From the NCBI GenBank assembly GCA_028752905.1, contig JAQNBH010000009.1, positions 32,097,442-32,161,441 of the forward strand: 64,000 nt of DNA, written 5' to 3'. Numbering within the stretch: position 1 is the stretch's first letter; the number at the start of each line of letters is the position of its first letter. Shown piece after piece: positions 12,201 to 24,200 of the stretch. A program made the position numbers and the translations under genes. Source of the stretch: Cladorhizidae sp. MBARI D1340-BT2 (taxonomy: Eukaryota > Porifera > Demospongiae > Poecilosclerida > Cladorhizidae). The notes below the pieces were generated by a model, which made no database searches, had not been told where the DNA came from, and saw nothing but the letters and a program-made list of their open reading frames with translations.

Positions 12201-15200
12201 TAGTGTTTGCATTAGGTGGGCACTGCTAGCACAGTGTTTGCATTAGGTGAGCTCTGCTAGCACAGTGTTTGCATTAAGTGAGCACTGCTAGCACAGTGTT
12301 TGCATTAGGTGAGCTCTGCTAGCATAGTGTTTGCATTAGGTGAGTTCTGCTAGCACAGTGTTTGCATTAGGTGGGCACTGCTAGCATAGTGTTTGCATTA
12401 GGTGAGCACTGCTAGCATAGTGTTTGCATTAGGTGGGCACTGCTTAGCACAGTGTATGCATTAGGTGAACTCTGCTAGCACAGTGTATGCATTAGGTGGG
12501 CACTGCAGCATACGTGTAGTGTGTTATGTTGTGTTGTGCGCTATCATTGCAAACATGAGAAATGCATGTGCACCTAAAAACAAGCCGTGCCATTTGATGG
12601 CATTTTCACACCAGGGGGAATTCCTATCCCAAATCTGATGTGCCCATGACTTTCCCCGTGAAAAATTACTCCCAATATATCTCTTTGAGTCCTCAACCAT
12701 GGCTCCCCCTGGTTCTATATATAGCAGTCAATCTATCAACCATATAGCCATATATATATAAGATGTGTGTGCTGCTGGGAGTTTGTTACTGGAATTGGAC
12801 ATAATTATTGTGTCACTGCATATTGAGTAAGATCCCATGAAGCTTTTATAAACATTCGTGGATGTGCTGTCCATGCAAGATGTTGCCCAGACTCTGCTCT
12901 GCAACTCTCTAACCATTCACCATCCTTCTAGCCAGCTCTGTAACTCTCCAATCCTTTATATACCTTCCCTTCTAGCCAGCTCTGTACCTTTACCACCCCT
13001 GGGCATGGACACTTCTTGCTGACATATGCTATTAAGCACCAACCTTAACAACCAGCTTTTGTATAGGAATGCAGTAGTCACTCTGTCTTGCCTGCCTATT
13101 TCAAAATTTCGGATGCTAATTACACAAAATAGTATTTTGGCCAAAACTACCTTCTTGGTACATCCTCAATGGAAATTTTTAGCTCCAAAAACACTTCCAT
13201 AATGCCTTGAATTCTTCGCAAAAGCAGTCAACAAGCACACACACACCCCCCAAAAAAATAACAAAAAAAAGTGTGTTCTCAAGGGTCCTGCACTTGTCTA
13301 TCTGTGACCTTCCACCTCATAATGGGAATACCATAAAGACATAACATTTTTACTACCAGAAGTCTATTACAATGGCTAAACTCTGTAAATCATGAAAATC
13401 AGTTAAGATCACCAACATAGCTTCACACACAACAATTGAGCCTAATTGCTCTTACTCAGCAGCTTCTCTTACTCAGCAGCTTCTCTTACTCAGCAGCTTC
13501 TCATACTCAGCAGCTTCTCTTACTCAGCAGCTTCTCTTACTCAGCAGCTTCTCTTACTCAGCAGCTTCTCTTACTCAGCAGCTTCTCATACTCAGCAGCT
13601 TCTCTTACTCAGCAGCTGCACAAACTCAGCAGCTGCACATACTCAGCAGCTTCTCTTACTCAGCAGCTTCTCTTACTCAGCAGCTGCACACTCAGCAGCT
13701 GCATATACTCAGCAGCTTCTCTTACTGAGCAGCTTCTCTTACTCAGCAGCTGCACACACTCAGCAGCTGCACATACTCAGCAGCTTCTCTTACTCAGCAG
13801 CTTCTCTTTACTCAGCAGCTTCTCTTACTCAGCAGCTTCTCTTACTCAGCAGCTTCTCTTACTCAGCAGCTTCTCTTACTCAGCAGCTGCACATACTCAG
13901 CAGCTTCTCTTACTCAGCAGCTGCACACATTCAGCAGCTGCACATTTTTGTAGCAAAATAAGTGAAGAGTTTTTTCCCTGGGAAGTTTGCTCTTCATGAA
14001 AGAAATTAGCAGCTGCTTTGAGCGTGAAGATGTCATAATAGTGATAATAATAGCAATGAGGAGATATGGCGACAGTACAGACCAAAACCAGATTGACTGC
14101 TTGTAATGATGTACATGTGTTAGGCCATGGGCATCCACAATCTGATTGATAGCTCTTTTGGGAGTTGGGGGCAGTTGGAATCAACATTTGGGTTTGTACA
14201 GTACATATATATCATCAATAAGTTTTGAGTAGGGCACAGGATGATACACTTTGTAAAGAATAGCACTTGGTGGGTTCTGGAGCTAAACTCACCCCCAACA
14301 CATTTAGGACACCAGAAATGCCACAGCACGATGTAGCTTGAATGTGAGCTCTGGAGCAGTTATTTTATATTTTTAGTGTTTTTGGTACTGTCATTTTGAA
14401 ATAAGAGTCAAACCTACATAGAGAGTGTTCCCCCCACTCCCTGTTATACACCACACAGTGTGATAGAGTGCATGTGATCCCCGAGTGTTACACTCACACC
14501 CCCAGACCACACTCCTGAAGCATTGGCGGCTCTACATTACCACACCTTCCCAGCCAACCGATGATCCTCGAGGCAGTGTGGTCACGACATTTTGTTTCTC
14601 TCTGTATGCTACAGCTTGTGCTGCAATCCCATTCTACGCCATGCTCTTCATATGGGGCGTGCTACTAGTGGGGATCTCAAGTAAGCTGTTCACGCATATC
14701 ATTATCTTTACACACATAATCATTAACTATGCATGCACATCATTAACTATGCATGCACGTCATTAACTATGCACGCACATCATTAACTATGCATGCACAT
14801 CATTAGCTATGCATGCACATCAATAACTATGCATGCACGTCATTAACTATGCGCACGCACATCATTAACTATGCATGCATATCATTAACCGTGCATGCAT
14901 GTCATTAACTGTGCATGCACATCATTAACCGTGCATGCATGTCATTAACTGTGCATGCACGTCATTAACTATGCACGCACATCATTAACTGCATGCACAT
15001 CATTAACTATGCATGCACATCATTAACTATGCACGCACATCATTAACTATGCATGCACATCATTAACTATGCACGCACATCATTAACTGCATGCACATCA
15101 CTAACTATGCATGCACATCATTAACTATGCACACACATCATTAACTATGCATGCACATCATTAACTGCATGCACATCATTAACTATGCATGCACATCATT

Positions 15201-18200
15201 AACTATGCATGCACATGATTAACTATGCATGCATATCATTAACTATGCATTCACATCATTAACTGCATGCACATCATTAACTATGCATGCACATCATTAA
15301 CTATGCATGCACATCATTAACTATGCATGCATATCATTAACTATGCATGCACATCATTAACTATGCACGCACATCATTAACTATGCATGCACATCATTAA
15401 CTATGCATGCACATCATTAACTGCATGCACATCATTAACTATGCACGCACATCATTAACTATGCATGCACATCATTAACTATGCATGCACATCATTAACT
15501 ATGCATGCACATGATTAACTATGCATGCATATCATTAACTATGCATGCACATCATTAACTGCATGCACATCATTAACTATGCATGCACATCATTAACTAT
15601 GCATGCATATCATTAACTATGCATGCACATCATTAACTATGCACGCACATCATTAACTATGCACGCACATCATTAACTATGCATGAACATCATTAACTGC
15701 ACGCACATCATTAACTATGCATGCACATCATTAACTGCATGCACATCATTAACTATGCACGCACATCATTAACTATGCATGCACATCATTAACTATGCAT
15801 GCACATCATTAACTATGCACGCACATCATTAACTATGCACGCACATCATTAACTATGCATGAACATCATTAACTGCACGCACATCATTAACTATGCATGC
15901 ACATCATTAACTGCATGCACATCATTAACTATGCACGCACATCATTAACTATGCATGCACATCATTAACTATGCATGCACATCATTAACTATGCATGCAC
16001 ATCATTAACTATGCATGCACATCATTAACTATGCATGCACATCATTAACTATGCATGCACATCATTAACTATGCATGCACATCATTAACTATGCATGCAC
16101 ATCATTAACTGCATGCACATCATTAACTGCATGCACATCACTAACTATGCATGCACATCATTAACTATGCATTCACATCATTAACTATGCACGCACATCA
16201 TTAACTGCATGCACATCATTAACTGCATGCACATCATTAACTATGCACGCACATCATTAACTGCATGCACATCATTAACTGCATGCACATCATTAACTAT
16301 GCATGCACATCATTAACTATGCATGCACATCATTAACTATGCATGCACATCATTAACTATGCATGCACATCATTAACTGCATGCACATCATTAACTGCAT
16401 GCACATCACTAACTATGCATGCACATCATTAACTATGCATTCACATCATTAACTATGCACGCACATCATTAACTGCATGCACATCATTAACTGCATGCAC
16501 ATCATTAACTATGCACGCACATCATTAACTGCATGCACATCATTAACTGCATGCACATCATTAACTATGCATGCACATCATTAACTATGCATGCACATCA
16601 TTAACTATGCATGCACATCATTAACTACTATGCATGCATTAGCAGCTTTTGCATTTTGAAACTTGTTGTTTGGAAAATTAGCCACAAATGCATTTACTTT
16701 CAAGATCGGCATACACATCGGGTGTCTTGCAGGACTTTGTTGTAAAGTTGGAGTGGAGGGGATGTTTAGTGTGGCCAAAGTTATTATTTTTATCTGCATC
16801 TGCTTCATAACGTGCTAATAATCAGGGGTGTTCTACAGACTCCTCCTAATTGTGTTGTTTTTGTTATTATTACCATAACCTCTGGTTGTCAGGCCTCTCG
16901 ATGTTTAGCGCACATAAACTTGTCAAGTGCCCATTTGATTGTCATTACAAACAATCTTTGTTAGTTGTCCTTGTGGTATTTCTCTGAAATAAGCACTGGT
17001 TATGCACATGCCTGTTAGCTGCATCGCCTAGGTAACGTATTTCAACAAAACATTGGAGCAAGAATTCACTACTAGTATGAGCATGTCTATTATTAGTTAT
17101 TGTTGTTTGTAATTTGCGGACGAGCTTCTTGCTGCTTACTTGCAGGGGACTTCTAGTACTTTCCCAGTCTTCTAGTAGTGCAGGAAACTCCTTGGCGGCC
17201 TATGAAGTTCCAAAACACTTTCTGATGTACCCAACAATTACCTTGTGAAGGATGCCAATAGCGAGCGTGTAGCAAGAATTGTTCTATCTTCAGCTAAAAT
17301 GAGCTTATTGCCGTGAGGGAAGTTATGTAGCGAACATGCTTCTTAGTCAAACATAAAAATATACTTGAAAGGCCATCGCTAGTTTCTTCTTAGTTTGCCT
17401 CAAGAGGCTTGCTCCTTTGTGATCTGCCTCGAGTGACTGGACATCTTAGTTTCTTAGTCTGGTTCGAGAGATTAGCTCCTTCTTCGACTAGCTCACGAGA
17501 TTAAATCTTCAGTCTTCTCCATCTAATAGTTTTTGCTAAGTGTGTGCTATTTAGCAATAGTAGTTTAATTAACAAGCACCTATTCTCAGCCAATTTTCTT
17601 GTAGGTTGGGGTTAGAAGCACTGCGCTAACAACCAGTATTATTATTACTACTACTACTACTACTATTATTACTCCTACTACTACTCCTACTACTATTATT
17701 ATTACTACTACTACTACTACTATTATTACTACTACTCCTCCTACTCCTACTACTATTATTATTACTACTACTCCTACTATTATTACTACTACTACTCCTA
17801 CTACTACTATTATTATTACTACTATTATTACTACTACTCCTACTACTACTACTATTATTACTACTACTACTTACTACTACTATTATTACTACTACTACTA
17901 CTACTCCTACTACTACTACTATTATTATTATTATTACTACTACTACTACTACTATTATTACTACTACTCCTCCTCCTACTCCTACTATTATTATTACTAC
18001 TACTACTACTCCTACTACTACTACTATTATTATTATTATTACTACTACTACTACTACTATTATTACTACTACTCCTCCTCCTACTCCTACTATTATTATT
18101 ACTACTACTACTACTCCTACTACTACTACTATTATTATTACTACTACTACTCCAACTATTATTATTATTATTATTACTACTACTACTATTATTAATACTA

Positions 18201-21200
18201 CTACTCCTACTACTACTACTATTATTATTATTACTACTACTACTATTATTACTACTACTACTCCTACTATTATTACTACTACTACTACTATTATTATTAC
18301 TACTACTACTACTCCTACTATTATTATTACTACTACTACTACTATTACTACTACTATTACTACTACTACTACTACTACTACTATTATTATTACTACTACT
18401 ACTATTATTACTACTCCTCCTCCTACTACTACTACTATTATTATTACTACTACTACTATTACTACTACTCCTCCTACTACTACTACTATTATTACTACTA
18501 CTACTACTATTATTATTACTACTACTCCTCCTACTACTACTATTATTATTACTACTACTACTACTACTATTACTACTACTATTATTACTACTACTACTCC
18601 TCCTACTACTACTATTATTACTACTACTACTACTACTACTATTATTATTATTACTACTACTCCTACTACTACTACTATTATTATTATTACTACTACTACT
18701 ATTACTACTACTCCTCCTACTACTACTATTATTACTACTACTACTACTATTATTATTACTACTACTCCTCCTACTACTACTATTATTATTACTACTACTA
18801 CTACTACTATTACTACTACTATTATTACTACTACTACTCCTCCTACTACTACTATTATTACTACTACTACTACTACTACTACTATTATTATTATTACTAC
18901 TACTACTACTACTACTATTATTACTACTACTACTACTCACTATTACTATATTATTATTAGGTAGGAGCACTTGAGAATAATGCTGGCATTTTGGGCATGA
19001 AATGAAGAACTTTAAAGGCTGACATAACTCCGCGTGCTAATATCATGCAACACCCTAACAAGTTACATGCTTGCAGGCACACACGCAGTAGTGACTGTGG
19101 TGGCCACATCATATGAAACCACAGCCAGCCAGTGCAGAGCAGAGTTTTCAATAGCAGTAGTGACTGTGGTGGCCACATCATATGAAACCACAGCCAGCCA
19201 GTGCAGAGCAGAGTGTTCAATAGCAGTAGTGACTGTGGTGGCCACATCATATGAAACCACAGCCAGCCAGTGCAGAGCAGAGTGTTCAATAGCAGTAGTG
19301 ATTGTGGTGGCCACATCATATGAAGCCACAGCCAGCCAGTGCAGAGCAGAGTGTTCAACAACAGCTTCACTCAGCATACACGCAGCTATGGCAAGACAGA
19401 ATCAGCAAAATCCCAGAGACATTGTTCTTGACTCCAACGATATTATTTGCTGGCTAAGGACTGACCTCTCAATAAGCTTGTGGCCGCTACTGACAGGCTT
19501 GGCAGCAAGCAACAAGATCCCTGGAAGCATCGCGAAAGTGAGCTTTCTGTTTGATCCACTTCTTATAGGTCAGAATCACTCATTTGACAATCATCTGTTG
19601 TTGTTGTTGTTGTTGTTTTGCTTCAACAACAAACACCATCAGATGGCAACATTGAAACATGTGCTGCAACATAATTGGCATCATTTTGTTGGAATTTTGT
19701 TCTAGAAATAACTTAACCATTCTCAATGAACTCTCAGTTGACATAATAACATTACAATAACCTCAATAACAAACTTGAAATTGTATTAGATACTCTAGCC
19801 TTCATCAAGCTGTTGAAAATTGGCTATTTTTAACCCATGTATTTATTCTCAATGTAAATGAGCATATTATACACTTTTAGAATCCCCTAAGCATTGTGAA
19901 CTAACTTTTTAAGCACTCTGGGAAAGATCAAACCTGTGGGATACTTCCGTGAGGATTTTGGATGATCATGCTAGGTCAAGTTTAGAGCATGGTCATGACA
20001 TGTCTTCCCTAGCATGGTTTGTAAATATAGTCATCTATGGTCTGGGGAGGGGTGGTGGCAGGGTTGTATACAGAAATTTTGCCAAGGGGGGGCGAACTTG
20101 AGATATGGAAAAATAAGGGGGGGCGGAGAGCCTGGATGGTGCGGAAAGGGGACGTGCACCCTGGGCTTCCGCGTGGAGTACGAAAGTGTTTTACCCACAG
20201 GTATTTTTGCAGTACTAACTGTATATATAGCTGCTACTTATGATGGCATGCACTTTTTCTAAAATCTTTAGTACAACATTCCATCTTAAATATTTGCTGA
20301 AGTTGCATGCTACGGCAATCAGCATATATAGATTAGATATAGTCACTTGTCACTCGTATAATGGAGGTGGGCTTTTGTGAAATCGAATTATGTTGCATTC
20401 CATGCATTTTCTTACAAAATCATGGACAACAGGTTTCATACACAATTTTTCTCTAGTTCTCTAGGGGGGGGGGGGGGGGGGGGGGGGGGTGGAAATGGTT
20501 GGTCACTTGGTGCCCTAATTTTTGTTAATATTTTCTTAACATGTTCATAAGTCGTAAAAGGGGGGTCTGGGGGGAAGATCCCCCCATATTTTTTTTGCTT
20601 TTACAATGTCTGAGGATAGCTATTTTGACTGACTACCAATGGCATTATGCTATACCGAACTATGGCTAGACTGTATATATTTCTCATGATATTGTAGCTG
20701 CTTGGAAAAAGGAGAGCATGTGTCATGACACGATGACATCACACACCACCACGTGCTCTCCTTTGTAGGTTTGTCACTTCTTTTGTTTCTCCTTCTTTCC
20801 CACTCCCTCTCTCTCAGTATTTTTAACTCAGTCCATTATGTCATGGTCTTCAAGTCTAATCTTAGACATGATGTCATCACACGCCACCACGTGTTCTCCT
20901 TTGTAGGTTTGTCACTTCTTCAGTTCCCTCCTTCTTTCCCACTCTCTCTCAGTATTTTTAACTCAGTCCATTATGTCATGGTCTTAAAGTCATCACACAC
21001 CACCACGTGTTCTCCTTTGTAGGTTTGTCACTTCTTCAGTTCCCTCCTTCTTTCCCACTCTCTCTCAGTATTTTTAACTCAGTCCATTATGTCATGGTCT
21101 TAAAGTCTCTATAAAAGAAACCTTACTAGCTGATTTCTCTTCATATTAATATGGATATTCGCTCATACTTTGCAAGTACTTCTCAAGCCTCTTCTCATGC

Positions 21201-24200
21201 TAATAGCAGCGATAGCGAAGATAGCAGAACAGATAGCTCTGAGCATGTCGAGGCATCTAGTCCTAGCCTTAGTCCTCCACCTTCAAAGAAAAGCAAGCAA
21301 AACAAACACCGCTCTTCTGTATCCACGAAGAGAAAATACTCTAAGAGCTGGGAGAAAGATTTCAGTTGGCTCTATTATGACGAGGATAGCGATGGTGGTG
21401 CCTTTTGCAAGGTTTGCAAGCAATCTGGTCTGCAGCGTACTGGAGGAGTGTGGGTCACACAACCTTGCAGAAATTGGAAGAAAGCTGTTGAAAAAATGAA
21501 AGCTCATGCGAGAAGTGACTTCCATATCCATGCAACTCAAGCTCTTTTTGCAGCTAAAGGAGCAGCCAAAGGTGGAACAGTTGTACAGCAACTCCAGAAT
21601 GTTTTAGCTCGCAATAGAGCTCAGAACAGAGCTGCAGTGAAGTGCCTGATCCTACTCACTCATTTTCTTACGAAAGAACAAGTTGCACATTCGACAAAAT
21701 TTGAGAAGCTGGTTGACGTGGTGGTTCGATGTGGCAGCCAACATTTGAAGCAATTCTTAGAAACTGCACCAAGAAATGCTGTGTACACATCAAGAGTGGC
21801 TGTGGTTGAATTCATCGAATCATTGGGGACATGGGTGGAGGAGTCGATTCTGAAGCGACTTCAAAAGGCACCTATGTACAGCCTCATGGCAGATGAGTGC
21901 ACAGATGTCACCAACGTAGAAGAATTGTCTGTGTTTTGCCGCTGGGAGGAAGATGGTGTACCAGTAGAGTGCTTTCTGGAGCTTATTCCATTGAAGAAGG
22001 CTGATGCAGAGACCATCTATTCTAATCTCATCGATTGTTTAAAGAAGAAAGGTCTACAAGTCGGAAGAATAGTTGGATTGGGATTTGATGGAGCTGCAAC
22101 TTTTTCTGGACGAAAGACCGGGGTTCAGGCACGTATCAAGAAACATACTCCTCACGCTCTGTTTATACACTGCCACTGTCACTTACTGCAGTTGGCTTGT
22201 GTGCAAGCTGCCAATAAAACTCCTGGAATTGCTCATGTTTACAGAACATTGACTACTCTTTGGAAGCATTTTCGCAATTCCCCCAAGCGAGCAGAGTGTC
22301 TGAAGGAGGTACAGCACGTTCTTGAACTTCCAGAAATGAAAGTGATCAAGCCATCTGACACATGCTGGCTGGCACATGAAAGGTGTGTCAAAGCTGTCAA
22401 AGCAAGTTATTCTGCAATTGTAATCACCATTAGGAACATCTACGAGACGTCCCACGAGCCAGAAGCTCTTGGAATCCATGGTGCCCTCTGCAAATTGTCT
22501 ACGATTGCAGCTATATATTTGCTTGATTTCACTCTACCACAAGTAGCCAAGCTCAGCAAAGCACTTCAGGCAGAGCAGCTTGACCTCTCGTTGATATCAT
22601 TCCTTGTTGATGCTACTGTTAAATCCTTGGATGATGCAGTTTTGCCTGGAGCGAACTGGGTGTTGGAGCTTCTTGAAAACGTTGAAGACTTGAAGTCATC
22701 TACAAAGGTGTCTATTGACGCTGATAAAATACTTTCGTTCCAGAATGTTGTTGGTAAGCCTTTTGTTGCTGATTTAAAGGCCAACATAACAAGCCGATTT
22801 TCTTCATCCAACGCTGTTGTATCAGCATTGTCTATATTCGATCCACGGAAAGTTCCAAAACCAGATTCAGTATCTTTTCCCACTTATGGAGACACGTCTG
22901 TTGAGAAACTGATTGCTCACTACGGAGAAGATAGAGATGCAGAAACATTGGATGGAGAAGAAACAGTGAAGACAGCCATGATTTCCACTGAAATACTTAC
23001 AGAGTGGAAAACATTCCGCCAGCTGTTAGTCAAGCAACCACGGGATACTACTGCATCACAGCTGAAAGAACTTGTTTCAAACGACATGCTCAAGGCCATG
23101 TTTCCCAATTTGCACAAGATTGCCTCCATCTGCTTATCGATTCCAGTTTCTACTGCTTCTGTGGAGAGAAGCTTCTCACAGATGAAGATGATCAAGACTC
23201 GTTTGCGTAATTCTCTAAGTGACTGCAGCCTTTCTCACCTTATGAGGATTGCTATAGAGGCACCAGAAGTACTCTCTGAGAGCGACCTTGAAGAGATTGT
23301 GGACGTATGGCAGAGAAAACCAAGAAGAACCTCAGTTTGACATTCCTATCATTTGAACCTGATATCATAAGCTTATTACACCTTTCTTGTATTACACCTT
23401 TCTTGACAAAAAATATCTCTAATTTCAAGGGGGGGGCGAGAATGATACAAGGGGGGGCGAATGCCCCCCCCCCGCCCCCCCCTAAATACACCCCTGGTGG
23501 TGGGGATCTTTGCTTCATGTCGTCTTTTGCATGTACACACTGGTATTTGGGGGGGGGGGGGGAGGGGCTGTATTGGTTGGGGGAAATCCTGATTAGTATG
23601 CTATGGAATGCCCTTTGTTTCAGAATTTAACCAGACATGTAGATCATATTATACACATGCCATTGTGGTATGTAAATCTAGTACTTGTTTATGTACCATG
23701 GTGTGACTTACATGTCATGGTGTGACCTACATGTCGTGGCATGACCTACATGTCATGGTGTGACCTACATGCATGGTGTGACTTACATGTCATGGCATGA
23801 CTTACATATCATGGTGTGACCTACATATCACGGTGACGGTGTGACCTCTATGTCATGGTGTGACTTACATATCATGGTATGATTTGTACAGTGCAATGAG
23901 TATGGGTTCCAAGGAGTATGGGGTTCAGATATCAAGCATGCAGTGTGTGTGCTGGTTAGTTATCACTCGGTAGCTAATAGTTAATTCACAGCGCTGGTTG
24001 TTGGTTGCTCTATAAATATATTTCTAATAAATAATCGTATTTGAGTGCGCACGTTCTATTCATTTCATGAGCTTCATAATGCTCGTTCTAATGGAGGGCA
24101 TGTTTTTAAGACAGTAAATGGTGCGTGGTCTTTTTTGGTGCAAGCAGTGGCTACCATTGCTTGAACCTTTCCATAGCAAGACAACAACCCCTTACCTCGA

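Larger units (their letters stand above)
20059..23496 (+). mobile_element. hAT-superfamily DNA transposon, apparently complete
   Basis: The element is about 3.44 kb and ends in imperfect inverted repeats. The left end CAGGGTTGTATACAG matches the reverse complement of the right end, CAGGGGTGTATTTAG. Both ends continue into similar G-rich subterminal sequence (GGGGGGGCGA). Direct copies of GTGGTGG, extendable to the 8 bp GGTGGTGG if one terminal base is shared, lie outside the two ends, as expected for the 8-bp hAT target duplication. The single gene inside is an intact transposase. A run of 26 G sits at 20464-20489. The element is in intron 3 of 4TM-A, in the same orientation. An intact frame, TIRs and target duplication suggest a young insertion (inference). 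Confidence 0.85.

Noticed and set aside
4431..12510. CRISPR array
   Set aside because: Monomers are contiguous with no unique spacers, there are no cas genes, and the context is an animal intron. The same holds for the other arrays.
17867..18970. 367-codon Ser/Asn/Arg frame on the minus strand
   Set aside because: It is the direct reading of a TAC/TAT trinucleotide tract; no splice sites or non-repeat flanks support a protein.
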